DNA of 64,000 nucleotides. Source: Kribbella capetownensis. Its GTDB lineage: Bacteria > Actinomycetota > Actinomycetes > Propionibacteriales > Kribbellaceae. Location: the NCBI RefSeq assembly GCF_004331485.1, contig NZ_SJKD01000003.1, positions 558,001-622,000 of the forward strand. The letters are read 5' to 3'. This document shows, piece after piece, positions 1 through 8,357 of the stretch. A program made the translations under genes and the position numbers. How positions within the stretch are numbered: the stretch's first letter is position 1; every line of letters begins with the position of its first letter. The notes under the pieces are model-generated. The model did no database searches. It was not told where the DNA came from and saw only the letters and a program-made list of their open reading frames with translations.

Positions 1-518
1 ATCATCGGCGCCAGGCCGAGGCTCGGCTCGTCCAGCAGCAGGTACTTCGGATCGGACATCAGCGCCCGGCCGATCGCCAGCATCTGCTGCTCGCCACCGG
101 ACAGGTAGCCGGCCAGCGAGCGACGCCGATCGGCCAGCACCGGGAATAGTTGGTAGGTCCGGTCCAGATTGCTCCGGATCGAGCGCGGGCTGACGTGTCC
201 CCCGATCCGCAGGTTGTCCTCGACGGTCAGGTCGGACAGGATCCGCCGCCCCTCCATCACCTGTTTGATGCCCAGGGCAGCGATCCGGCTGGCGCCGTAG
301 GAATGGATCGGCTCACCGTCGAGAGTGATCGAGCCGCGCCGGACCTCGCCGTCATGGACGTCGAGCAGGCCGGACAGCGCGCGCAGCAGGGTCGACTTGC
401 CGGCGCCGTTCGCCCCCAGCAGGGCGACGATCCGTCCCTGCGGGACCTCGAGGCCGACGCCCCGCAGCACCAGCATCACGTCGTCGTAGACGACCTCGAG
501 GTTCTTCGCCGCCAGCAC
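1..518 (-). CDS. ABC transporter ATP-binding protein, LivF-type (partial)
   Basis: ATPase subunit of an ABC importer, most like LivF of branched-chain amino acid (HAAT) transporters; it would act on the cytoplasmic face of a LivH/LivM-type permease. About 172 codons are present and the C-terminus runs off the left edge. Visible motifs: Walker A GANGAGKST near residues 35-43, the LivF-like stretch QVMEGRRIL near 86-94, signature LSGGEQQ near 140-146, and Walker B LLLDEP near 161-166. The GTG start at 518 is preceded by GGGAGG at a good distance. Substrate cannot be read from the ATPase alone; the permease and binding-protein genes are not in the window. Confidence 0.85.
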   Translation of the reverse strand, partial: MLAAKNLEVVYDDVMLVLRGVGLEVPQGRIVALLGANGAGKSTLLRALSGLLDVHDGEVRRGSITLDGEPIHSYGASRIAALGIKQVMEGRRILSDLTVEDNLRIGGHVSPRSIRSNLDRTYQLFPVLADRRRSLAGYLSGGEQQMLAIGRALMSDPKYLLLDEPSLGLAPM

Positions 519-707
519 CCGGCCTCCCGGATCCCCGATGGTTCGCAACCGCTCTGGCGAGTGAGTGTGACACCACCGCTGACATCCGTGAAGGCCTGGC
601 AGCCCGGAAATCGGACACTGTGACCCAAACCGTGATCCCCGGTCAGGAGTAAAACCAGCTATGCAACTGGTATTGCGCCGCCGATCCGCTGCGGGTGCGC
701 TTCCTCG

Positions 708-2099
708 TCAGTGATGGAAGCCGGCGGGCGCCCGCTCCGGTGGCATCGGAGCCACCAGCCCGTCGAGCCAGTCGACCGCGACCCGCAGGTCGCGCAGGAA
801 CAACTCGGCCATGTCGTGACTGAACCCGTTCCGCACGACCACGCGCAGGACGACCAGATCCTCCCGGTTCGGGGGCATCGTGTACGCCGGCACCAGCCAG
901 CCCCGCTCGCGCAGCTTCCGGGACACGTCGTACGCGGTGTACTTCGTGACACCGTCGGCCATCCGGAACGCGAACACCGGCAGGTCCCGACCGTCCGAGA
1001 CCAGCTCGAACTCGGGCATCTTGTTGATCGCGTCGCTGAGGTGTACGGCGACGTCCTGGCAGGTCTGCTGGATCCGCCGGTAGCCGTCCCGGCCGAGCCG
1101 GAGGAACTGGAAGTACTGCAGCAGCACCTGCGCACCGGGCCGGGAGAAGTTCAGCGCGAACGTCGGCATGTCCCCGCCCAGGTAGTTCACCTTGAAGACC
1201 AGTTCCTCGGGCAGGTTCGCGCTGTGCCGCCACAGCACCCAGCCGACGCCCGGATAGACCAGCCCGTACTTATGACCGGACGCCTGGATCGAGGCGACCC
1301 GGGGCAGCCGGAAGTCCCAGGCCAGATCGGGCTGGATGAACGGAGCCACGAAACCACCGGAGGCCGCGTCGACGTGCACCGGCACGGACAAGCCGGTCCG
1401 CTCCTCCAGGTCGTCCAGTGCGGCGCAGATCTCCGCGACCGGCTCGTAGCTGCCTTCCATCGTCGAGCCGAGCACCGCGACGACGCCGATGGTGTTCTCG
1501 TCCACGGCGCGAACGGCCCGGTCGGCGGTCAGGTAGAGGTTGTCGCCCTCGAGCGGCACGTACCGCGGCTCGACGTCCCAGTACTCGGCGAACTTCTCCC
1601 ACACGACCTGCACGTTCTGGCCCATCACGAGGTTGGGCCGGTCGGTGGGCAGACCCGCGGCGCGGCGGGCATGCTGCCAGCGCCGTTTGAGGGCGAGTCC
1701 GCCCAGCATGCAGCCCTCCGAGCTACCCGTCGTCGACGTCCCGATCGCGTCGGCCGTGTCGGGCGCGTTCCACAGGTCGGCCAGCATCAGCACGCAGCGG
1801 CTCTCGATCTCCGCCGTCTGCGGGTACTCGTCCTTGTCGACCATGTTCTTGTCGACCGTCTCGGCGTACAGCCGGTCCGCCTCGTCGTCCATCCACGTGG
1901 TCACGAACGTGGCCAGGTTGAACCGGGCGTTGCCGTCCAGCATGACCTCGTCCCGGACGATCTGGTACGCCGACTGCGGCAGCATCTCGTCGCCCGGCAT
2001 CCGGTCCTTCGGGACCGCAAGGACGGTGTCCCTGGTGAACCGGGGAACGACCGCCCGATCGCCGGTGTCCGGATTCTTCGTGCTGTGGATCCCGCCCAT
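708..2099 (-). CDS. gadB: Glutamate decarboxylase (PLP-dependent)
   Basis: Converts L-glutamate to GABA and CO2, consuming a cytoplasmic proton. The product is 463 residues, close to E. coli GadB (466). The PLP-binding lysine lies in SGHKYG at residue 277 and the PLP-contacting aspartate in HVDAASGG at 244, nearly the same numbering as in E. coli; TSTTGSSEG near 121-129 fits the cofactor phosphate site. I chose the ATG at 2099 because GGAGGGGG lies just upstream and the N-terminus then matches the family; an in-frame ATG at 2150 would add 17 Gly-rich residues. No GABA antiporter is adjacent. It lies just downstream of hisH on the same strand, 122 bases away, probably as its own unit. Confidence 0.93.
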   Translation of the reverse strand: MGGIHSTKNPDTGDRAVVPRFTRDTVLAVPKDRMPGDEMLPQSAYQIVRDEVMLDGNARFNLATFVTTWMDDEADRLYAETVDKNMVDKDEYPQTAEIESRCVLMLADLWNAPDTADAIGTSTTGSSEGCMLGGLALKRRWQHARRAAGLPTDRPNLVMGQNVQVVWEKFAEYWDVEPRYVPLEGDNLYLTADRAVRAVDENTIGVVAVLGSTMEGSYEPVAEICAALDDLEERTGLSVPVHVDAASGGFVAPFIQPDLAWDFRLPRVASIQASGHKYGLVYPGVGWVLWRHSANLPEELVFKVNYLGGDMPTFALNFSRPGAQVLLQYFQFLRLGRDGYRRIQQTCQDVAVHLSDAINKMPEFELVSDGRDLPVFAFRMADGVTKYTAYDVSRKLRERGWLVPAYTMPPNREDLVVLRVVVRNGFSHDMAELFLRDLRVAVDWLDGLVAPMPPERAPAGFHH

Positions 2100-2221
2100 C
2101 GCCGACCCGCCCCCTCCGATCACGACGGCAGGCTTGCCGCCGCAACCCATCCCATCCCGCGGCGACCGGAGTTGTCCTCACCCGCTCCGAGTGAGGCACA
2201 CGCTGTACGCCGCAGGTGCGG

Positions 2222-2863
2222 TCAGAGTGAGCGGACCCAGTTCGCCAGCAGGGCGGCGCCGGCGTCGCCGGACTTCTCGGGGTGGAACTGGGTGGCCGTG
2301 AGCGGTCCGTTCTCGACCGCGGCGACGAACCGGTCGTCGCCGTACGACGTCCAGGTCACCAGCGGGGCCACCGACTCGCGCGCATCGGTCAGCCGCCACT
2401 CGCGGACGCCGTACGAATGGACGAAGTAGAAGCGTTCCTTCTCGATGCCGTCGAACAGTGCGGTGCCGGAGGGTACGTCGACCGTGTTCCAGCCCATGTG
2501 CGGGACCGGCTCGTCGTGCTGGGGCCTCAGCCGCTCGACCGTGCCGGGCCACTGCTCGCAGCCCTCGGTCTCGACGCCGTGCTCGATACCACGAGCGAAC
2601 AGGATCTGCATGCCGACGCAGATCCCGAGCACCGGGCGCGCGCCGGTCAGCCGGCGGTCGACCACCACGTCACCGCGAACGGACTTGAGCCCGGTCATGC
2701 AGGCCTCGAACGCTCCGACGCCCGGGACGAGCAGACCGTCGGCGTTCAGCGCCTCGTCGAAGTCGGACGTGACGGTCACATCCGCGCCGACGCGCTGTAG
2801 GGCCCGCTCCCCCGAGCGGATGTTGCCTGATCCGTAGTCGAGCAGCACGACCTTCTTGCTCAC
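2222..2863 (-). CDS. hisH: Imidazole glycerol phosphate synthase, glutaminase subunit HisH
   Basis: Glutamine amidotransferase subunit of IGP synthase; it releases ammonia that HisF uses to form IGP and AICAR in histidine synthesis. The class I triad is visible: nucleophile Cys82 in GICVGMQ, and His194/Glu196 in QFHPEK. Length (213 aa) is normal. The ATG overlaps the end of hisB by four bases, so translation is probably coupled. It is the last gene of the hisDCBH run. The genes that usually follow in actinobacteria (priA/hisA and hisF) are not here; a glutamate decarboxylase follows instead. Confidence 0.96.
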   Translation of the reverse strand: MSKKVVLLDYGSGNIRSGERALQRVGADVTVTSDFDEALNADGLLVPGVGAFEACMTGLKSVRGDVVVDRRLTGARPVLGICVGMQILFARGIEHGVETEGCEQWPGTVERLRPQHDEPVPHMGWNTVDVPSGTALFDGIEKERFYFVHSYGVREWRLTDARESVAPLVTWTSYGDDRFVAAVENGPLTATQFHPEKSGDAGAALLANWVRSL

Positions 2864-3459
2864 AGAGCGCCCTTGGTCGACGGAATCCCCGGCTGCCGCG
2901 GGTCGAGCTCGGCCGCCGCGCGCAGCGCCCGGGCGAACGCCTTGAACTGCGCCTCGACGATGTGGTGCGGGTCGCGGCCGGACAGCACCCGGATGTGGAT
3001 GCAGATCGCGGCGTTGAACGCGAGCGTCTCGAACACGTGCCGGGTCAGCGAACCGGCGTAGTCGCCGCCGATGATCGCGTACACCTGACCGTCGGGCTCG
3101 CCGGTGTGGACGCAGTACGGCCGGCCGGACAGGTCCACCGTGCAGTGCACCAGCGCCTCGTCCAGCGGCACCGTCGCGTCGCCGAAGCGCCTGATCCCCC
3201 GCTTGTCGCCGAGAGCCTCCTTCAAGGCTTGGCCGATGCCGATCGCGGTGTCCTCGACCGTGTGGTGCGCGTCGATCTCGAGGTCGCCGACCGTGTTCAC
3301 GTGCAGGTCGAGCAGCGCGTGCTTGGCCAGCGCGTTGAGCATGTGGTCGTAGAACCCGACGCCGGTCGAGATCTCGGCCCGGCCCTCGCCGTCGATGTTC
3401 AGCTCGACCAGGACCTTGGACTCACTGGTCTCCCGATCGATCCGCGCGATCCGGCTCAT
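2860..3459 (-). CDS. hisB: Imidazoleglycerol-phosphate dehydratase HisB
   Basis: Dehydrates imidazole glycerol phosphate to imidazole acetol phosphate in histidine biosynthesis; Mn-dependent, 24-subunit enzyme in the family. This is the monofunctional actinobacterial type (199 aa) without the N-terminal phosphatase of the E. coli protein. The metal-binding signatures are the paired histidines in DAHHTVED (65-66) and DPHHIVEA (165-166), plus FYDHM near 36-40. It overlaps hisC upstream and hisH downstream by four bases each, typical of a tightly coupled operon. Confidence 0.96.
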   Translation of the reverse strand: MSRIARIDRETSESKVLVELNIDGEGRAEISTGVGFYDHMLNALAKHALLDLHVNTVGDLEIDAHHTVEDTAIGIGQALKEALGDKRGIRRFGDATVPLDEALVHCTVDLSGRPYCVHTGEPDGQVYAIIGGDYAGSLTRHVFETLAFNAAICIHIRVLSGRDPHHIVEAQFKAFARALRAAAELDPRQPGIPSTKGAL

Positions 3460-4574
3460 GTCAACCTTCCTACGTCAGTCTTCAGAACGCGCTCGAGTGA
3501 AGCGCGGAATGCGGCCATCTCGGCGCCGGTGCCGATGGAGACCCGCAGCCAGCCGTCCGGCCCGGTCTCGCGGATCAGTACGCCGTCGTCCAGCAGCGAC
3601 TGCCAGACCGCGTGCCGGTCGGCGAACGTGCCGAACAGGACGAAGTTCGCGTCCGAGTCGACCGCGCGCAGGCCCTGTGCCCGCAGCCAGTCGACCGTCT
3701 CGTCGCGCTCCACGCGCAACTGCTCGACCCGGCCGAGCAGCTCGTCGGAGTGTCGCAGTGCTGCCCGCGCGACCGCCTGCGTCACCGCGGACAGGTGGTA
3801 CGGCAGCCGCACGATCCGCAGCGCGTCCACCAACTGCTTGCTCGCGGCAAGGTATCCGACCCGGCCGCCGGCCAGCGCGAACGCCTTCGACATCGTCCGC
3901 GCCACCGCGAGATTCGGGTACGACGGCAGCAGCGTCACCGCACTCGGAGTCCCGGTACGGCGGAACTCGGCGTACGCCTCGTCGACCACCAGCACCGATC
4001 CGACCGCGGCGGACCGGGCGGCGATCGCCTCGACCACGTCGATCGGCAGCGCCGTCCCGGTCGGGTTGTTCGGCGAGGCGAGCAGCACGACGGACGGGTG
4101 ATGCCGGGAGATCGCGGCCAGCGCCTTGCTCGGGTCGAGGGTGAAGTCCTCGGCCCGGCGACCGGTCACCCAGGCCGTGTTGGTGTCCCGCGCGTACTCC
4201 GGATACATCGAGTACGTCGGCGCGAACGAGAGCGCCGTACGTCCTGGTCCGCCAAAGGCCTGCAGGATGTGCAGCATGACCTCGTTGGAGCCGTTGGCCG
4301 CCCAGACCTGCTCGGCGGTCAGTTGCGCGCCGGACTCCCGGCCCAGGTACGCCGCGAGATCCGCGCGCAGGTCGAGGAACTCGCGGTCCGGGTAGCGGTT
4401 CAGGCCGCGGGCCGCCTCGGTGACCGACGCGGCGATGTCGGCGACGGTCTCCTCGCTCGGCGGATACGGGTTCTCGTTGACGTTGAGCAACACCGGCACG
4501 TCGAGTTGCGGGGCGCCGTACGGCTCGAAACTCTTCAGCTCGTCGCGGAGCGGCAGCCCGTCGAAGGCGCCCAT
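3456..4574 (-). CDS. hisC: Histidinol-phosphate aminotransferase HisC
   Basis: PLP-dependent class I/II aminotransferase converting imidazole acetol phosphate plus glutamate to histidinol phosphate. The Schiff-base lysine is Lys230 in [13 protein letters not shown] (near 170-174) and VVDEAYAEF (near 197-204) are fold-type I cofactor contacts. At 372 aa it has normal length. Its ATG shares one base with the hisD stop (TGATG arrangement) and its stop overlaps hisB, so it sits in the middle of the coupled hisD-C-B-H operon. Confidence 0.95.
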   Translation of the reverse strand: MGAFDGLPLRDELKSFEPYGAPQLDVPVLLNVNENPYPPSEETVADIAASVTEAARGLNRYPDREFLDLRADLAAYLGRESGAQLTAEQVWAANGSNEVMLHILQAFGGPGRTALSFAPTYSMYPEYARDTNTAWVTGRRAEDFTLDPSKALAAISRHHPSVVLLASPNNPTGTALPIDVVEAIAARSAAVGSVLVVDEAYAEFRRTGTPSAVTLLPSYPNLAVARTMSKAFALAGGRVGYLAASKQLVDALRIVRLPYHLSAVTQAVARAALRHSDELLGRVEQLRVERDETVDWLRAQGLRAVDSDANFVLFGTFADRHAVWQSLLDDGVLIRETGPDGWLRVSIGTGAEMAAFRASLERVLKTDVGRLT

Positions 4575-5899
4575 CAGCCCTCCCCGGGGAATCGCACCGA
4601 CACCGCGGCGCCGTGGGCCGGAAGATCCTCGGCGTGCGCCAGCGCGACCACGTGGCCGGCCACCTCCTGGAGCGCGTCGCGCGAGTAGTTCACGACGTGC
4701 ATCGCCTTCAGGAAGCTGCGCACGGACAGGCCGGACGAGTGACAGGCACAGCCGGCGGTCGGGAGAACGTGATTGGACCCGGCGCAGTAGTCGCCCAGCG
4801 AGACCGGCGACCAGCCGCCGACGAAGATCGCGCCGGCGTTGGTGATCAGCCCGGCCCGCTCTTCCGCGTCCGCGGTCTGGATCTCCAGGTGCTCGGCGGC
4901 GTACGCATTGACCACCGCGGTGCCCTGGTCCAGATCGTTTACGAGTACGACGGCCGACTGCTGACCGTTGAGCGCTTCGGTGACCCGGTCCTGGTGCTTG
5001 GTCTTCGCGATCTGCACCGACAGCTCGGCCTCCACCTTGGTTGCCAGCTCCTCCGAAGGCGTCACCAGCACGCTGGCGGCCATCGGGTCGTGCTCGGCCT
5101 GGCTGATCAGATCGGCGGCGACGTGCTGCGGGTCCGCCGTGTCGTCGGCGAGGATCGCGATCTCCGTCGGGCCGGCCTCGGAGTCGATGCCGACCTCACC
5201 CAGCAGGAACCGCTTGGCCGCGACCACATAGATGTTGCCGGGACCCGTGATCAGGTTGACCTTGCGGCACCCGTCGAAGCCGTACGCGAATCCGGCGATC
5301 GCCTGCGCGCCGCCCATCGCGTACACCTCTTCGATCCCGAGCAGCGCACACACCGCAAGCACAGTCGGGTGCGGCAAGCCGCCGAAATCCTTCTGCGGTG
5401 GGGATGCGACAGCCAGCGACGGGACGCCGGCGACCTGCGCCGGTACGACGTTCATCACCACGCTGGACGCCAGCGGCGCGCGGCCGCCGGGTACGTACAG
5501 CCCGACGCGCTGGACCGGGACGAACCGCTGTGTCACCCGCCCGCCGGGCGCGGGCTCGGAGGCGATGTCGGCGGTGAGCTCGTCCTGGCTGACCTCGCGG
5601 ACCCGGCGGATCGACTCCTCGAACGCCGCACGGACCTCGGGGTCGAGCTCCTCCAGCGCGGTCTTCAGCGCCTCGGCCGGGACGCGGACCTCGTCGACCC
5701 GCACATGGTCGAACTTCTCGCCGTACTCCTTGATCGCCTCGAGTCCACGATGGCGGACGTCCAGACAGATCGGTCGGACGACGTCGAGAGCCTTCTCGAC
5801 GTCGAACACGGCTCGGGGGACGAGGGCATGCACTTCGGCTTGGAGGTCGGACACCTCTCCGGCCGCCACTCGGCCCCGCAGGTCGACGCGGCGAATCAT
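4574..5899 (-). CDS. hisD: Histidinol dehydrogenase HisD
   Basis: Zn-dependent, NAD-linked enzyme that oxidises L-histidinol to L-histidine in two steps, the last of the pathway. Length 441 aa is typical. The family signature SQAEHDPMA and the catalytic AAEHLEIQ are present, as is the nucleotide-binding GPGNIYV stretch. First gene of the overlapping hisD-hisC-hisB-hisH operon, so the operon promoter should lie in the 101-base gap upstream, which holds a 21-bp palindrome (5954-5974). That gap is shared with a divergent Lon-domain gene. Confidence 0.96.
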   Translation of the reverse strand: MIRRVDLRGRVAAGEVSDLQAEVHALVPRAVFDVEKALDVVRPICLDVRHRGLEAIKEYGEKFDHVRVDEVRVPAEALKTALEELDPEVRAAFEESIRRVREVSQDELTADIASEPAPGGRVTQRFVPVQRVGLYVPGGRAPLASSVVMNVVPAQVAGVPSLAVASPPQKDFGGLPHPTVLAVCALLGIEEVYAMGGAQAIAGFAYGFDGCRKVNLITGPGNIYVVAAKRFLLGEVGIDSEAGPTEIAILADDTADPQHVAADLISQAEHDPMAASVLVTPSEELATKVEAELSVQIAKTKHQDRVTEALNGQQSAVVLVNDLDQGTAVVNAYAAEHLEIQTADAEERAGLITNAGAIFVGGWSPVSLGDYCAGSNHVLPTAGCACHSSGLSVRSFLKAMHVVNYSRDALQEVAGHVVALAHAEDLPAHGAAVSVRFPGEG

Positions 5900-5953
5900 G
5901 GCTTCAGTCTAGTGGTGACGGCCCGCCGTCCTTGCGCCCTATCCACCACGCGG

Positions 5954-5974
5954 CCGATCACGGGCCGTGATCGG
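5954..5974. promoter_or_regulatory. 21-bp palindrome between hisD and the Lon-domain gene
   Basis: Perfect inverted repeat of two 10-base arms, CCGATCACGG and CCGTGATCGG, around a single central G. It lies in the only 101-base gap between two divergent genes, about 55 bases upstream of the hisD start and 27 bases before the Lon-domain start. Shape and place suit a dimeric repressor operator controlling one or both promoters. The cognate regulator is not identified. Confidence 0.5.
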
Positions 5975-6000
5975 GGTGATCGTCCACTACGCTCGACAGC

Positions 6001-6669
6001 ATGGACTCCCGCCTGCCGCTGCTCACTGTCGAGACGGTGATCTTCCCCGGGCTGGTGCTCCCCATTCCGGTCACCGATGTCCAGGGCCGCGCGGTCGTCC
6101 GCGACCTGGTCGAGAACGGCGGTGAACTCGTCTGCGGCGCGCTGGCCGTCCGGGACGGGTACGAGCTGGGTGAGCGGGTGTTCCGGTCGCTCTACGGGAC
6201 CGGTTGTGCGGCGACGATCTCCGAGATCACTCTCGATGCCGACGACGACGGACCGGTCGAGCTCACCCTCACCGGCAACCGCCGGTTCAAGGTGGCCGAG
6301 CTGGACGGCGGCGGCGACTACCTGGTCGCGGACGTCGAGTGGCTCGACGAGGAGCTGGGCGACGACCCCCTCGGTACGGCGACCATCGCGATCGAGCGGT
6401 TCCGCCGGTACGCCGCGGCCGTCACCGAGATCAGCCGCCCGGGTCTGCACATCGGCGAGCTGCCGGACGACCCGAACACGCTGTCGTACCTGATGTCGGC
6501 TGCGATGACTCTGCTCACCCCGGACCGGCAGAAATTGCTCGAGGCCACCGACACCACCGCCCGGCTGGCCCAGCTCGTCGGCCTCCTCGACACCGAGCTC
6601 GCCGCCATCGCCGCGCTCCCCTCGCTGCCCGACACCGACCTCAGCTGGTCGACAATGTCGCCGAACTGA
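6001..6669 (+). CDS. LON peptidase substrate-binding domain protein
   Basis: Stand-alone protein of 222 aa with the N-terminal substrate-binding (LON/PUA-like) fold of Lon protease but no AAA or protease domain. The opening LPLLTVETVIFPGLVLPIPV and the following FGLAL-like strand region resemble Lon N-domains, and the family is common in actinobacteria; its role is not established. No Walker motifs and no Ser-Lys dyad are seen. Divergent from the his operon, with a shared palindrome in the gap. The ATG at 6001 gives the expected domain start. Confidence 0.82.
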   Translation: MDSRLPLLTVETVIFPGLVLPIPVTDVQGRAVVRDLVENGGELVCGALAVRDGYELGERVFRSLYGTGCAATISEITLDADDDGPVELTLTGNRRFKVAELDGGGDYLVADVEWLDEELGDDPLGTATIAIERFRRYAAAVTEISRPGLHIGELPDDPNTLSYLMSAAMTLLTPDRQKLLEATDTTARLAQLVGLLDTELAAIAALPSLPDTDLSWSTMSPN

Positions 6670-6720
6670 CCCCCGCCGGGGTTCTAGTAGTCCCAGGGGA
6701 TCTTCTTGAAGGGGCTGGGG

Positions 6721-7548
6721 ATGGACGGGAAATACGTACTGATCACCGGGGGAACCAACGGAATCGGGCTGGCGGCCGCCCGCGAGCTGAGTCAGCAGGG
6801 CGCCCGCATCGGGCTCGTGGCGCGGAATCGGGCGAAGGCCGAGAAGGTCGCGGCGGACCTCGGCGGGGCGGACGTCTTCGAGGCCGATCTGACCTCCCAG
6901 GCCTCGATCCGGACGATGGTCGCCGACGTGGTGGTCCGGGCGCCGGTCATCGACGTCCTGGTGAACAACGCCGGCGCGATCTACGGCTCCCACCAGCTCT
7001 CCTCGGAAGGGATCGAGCTGACCTGGGCCTTGAACGTGCTCGCGCCGTACCTGATCACCAATCTCCTGACTGACCGCCTCGCCGCCGGCGGCCGGGTGAT
7101 CATGACCGTCTCGGACGAGCACGCGAAGGCGAAGCGCATCGACTTCGACGACCTGGCCGGCGAGCGGTTCTACTCCACCACCGCCCGGATGACCGGCGGC
7201 CCGCTGCGCCGGTACGGCGAGACGAAGCTCGCGACGATCCTGCTCACCGCGGAACTGGCCCGGCGCGGGGTTCCGGCGTACTCGTTCGAGCCTGGGCTCG
7301 TCTCCACCGGCTTCAACACCAACAACGGCCGGCTGATGAAGGCGATGATGGCGATGACCAAGCCGTTCGCCAAGACACCGGAGCAGGGCGCCGAGACGCT
7401 GGTATGGCTGGCGGCGGGAGCTGAAGCCGAGGCCGGCGGCTACTACTCGGACAAGAAACTCACCCAGCCTTCCGCTGCGGCCCAGGATCGGGCGACCGCC
7501 GAGCGGCTGTGGCAGACGTGCGTGGAGCAGACTGCCCTACCGAAGTGA
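6721..7548 (+). CDS. Short-chain dehydrogenase/reductase (SDR)
   Basis: NAD(P)-dependent oxidoreductase of 275 aa with a Rossmann fold. Seen: cofactor motif TGGTNGIG at 9-16, NNAG at 82-85, catalytic Ser131 (TVSDEH) and the YxxxK pair Tyr165/Lys169. The arrangement resembles retinol dehydrogenase/WW-domain oxidoreductase-like SDRs, but substrate cannot be deduced. I use the ATG at 6721, which follows GAAGGGG by nine bases; an upstream in-frame TTG at 6706 is less likely. It stands alone between the Lon-domain gene and the mazEF-like pair. Confidence 0.87.
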   Translation: MDGKYVLITGGTNGIGLAAARELSQQGARIGLVARNRAKAEKVAADLGGADVFEADLTSQASIRTMVADVVVRAPVIDVLVNNAGAIYGSHQLSSEGIELTWALNVLAPYLITNLLTDRLAAGGRVIMTVSDEHAKAKRIDFDDLAGERFYSTTARMTGGPLRRYGETKLATILLTAELARRGVPAYSFEPGLVSTGFNTNNGRLMKAMMAMTKPFAKTPEQGAETLVWLAAGAEAEAGGYYSDKKLTQPSAAAQDRATAERLWQTCVEQTALPK

Positions 7549-7572
7549 ATCCCAGCGCGGTATGGTTCTGGT

Positions 7573-7809
7573 ATGAGCAAGCAGATCACCGTGCGGTTGC
7601 CGGATGAGCTCGTCGACTTCATGGACGAGTTGGTGGCGACCGACAAGGCAACGAGCCGGGCGTCCGTGGTCGCCCGGGCGATGGAGCGCGAGCGCCGCCG
7701 CGAGCTGGCCGCCCGCGACCTCGCGATCCTGACCGAGCACGGCGACTACCCCGACCTGGAGGGCCTGGCCCCCGCGGCCGCCGGCACCGTGCTCACCGAC
7801 CTCGACTGA
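7573..7809 (+). CDS. MazE-like ribbon-helix-helix antitoxin
   Basis: Small 78-aa protein beginning with a ribbon-helix-helix DNA-binding segment (MSKQITVRLPDELVDFMDEL) and ending in an acidic tail of the sort that wraps a MazF toxin. The stop codon overlaps the ATG of the next gene (TGATG), the usual layout of a type II toxin-antitoxin operon. The antitoxin would neutralise the toxin and repress the shared promoter. The family is inferred from the N-terminal pattern and from the partner. Confidence 0.82.
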   Translation: MSKQITVRLPDELVDFMDELVATDKATSRASVVARAMERERRRELAARDLAILTEHGDYPDLEGLAPAAAGTVLTDLD

Positions 7810-8111
7810 TGCGGCCACTCCACATCGCCCGGCTCGACAAACCGCGGCCGGTCGTGGTCCTGACGCGCGAGCTCATCCGCCCACGCCTCACCAACGTGAC
7901 AGTCGCACCGATCACCAGCACGATCCGCGGCCTGTCCACCGAGGTACTGGTCGGCCCGGAGAACGGGCTCGACCACCAGAGCGCGATCTCCTGCGACAAC
8001 ATCCAGACCATCCCGAGGGTCCAGCTCGGCCGCCTGATCGGCTACCTCCACCCCGACCAGGAACCTGCCCTGGCCGAGGCCATTAATCTCGCCTTCGACC
8101 TCGAGCTCTAA
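7809..8111 (+). CDS. MazF/PemK-family endoribonuclease toxin
   Basis: 100-aa protein with a MazF-type beta-barrel pattern: RPVVVLTREL near the N-terminus, then TVAPITSTIRGLSTEV and the conserved AISCDNIQTIP segment, which carries the Ser/Thr involved in catalysis in the family. MazF toxins cut single-stranded mRNA at short motifs; the specificity here is unknown. Coupled to the upstream antitoxin by a one-base overlap. Transcribed toward ilvD, with a long imperfect hairpin in between. Confidence 0.87.
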   Translation: MRPLHIARLDKPRPVVVLTRELIRPRLTNVTVAPITSTIRGLSTEVLVGPENGLDHQSAISCDNIQTIPRVQLGRLIGYLHPDQEPALAEAINLAFDLEL

Positions 8112-8197
8112 CCCCGCCCGCCCCCGCACACCACACCCGCCCCCGACACGGCCCGTCCCGGCACACCCCAGCCCAGACGCGCCCGCTCTTCCCCGCG

Positions 8198-8286
8198 CAT
8201 TCGAGCGGATCTCCACTTCCGTTGTGGGTTCTCCCTCGGTATTTCGAACGAACAACCCACAAGTCGCGCGGAGATCCGCTGAAATG
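8198..8286. terminator. Long two-step hairpin between mazF-like gene and ilvD
   Basis: Two nested perfect stems: AGCGGATCTCC (8204-8214) with GGAGATCCGCT (8270-8280), and TTGTGGGTT (8222-8230) with AACCCACAA (8254-8262). They are separated by symmetric 7-base internal loops, with a 23-base apical loop and four further outer pairs. It sits between convergent genes, so bidirectional termination is likely. There is no clear T-tract, and it is longer than a simple terminator, so it could also be a dispersed palindromic repeat. Confidence 0.55.
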
Positions 8287-8357
8287 CCGACGGGTTGGCG
8301 CCGCCACCCCAACCGAACACCCAGCCGGCGGATTCGGGGTGGTGGACTGGCTTTGGG

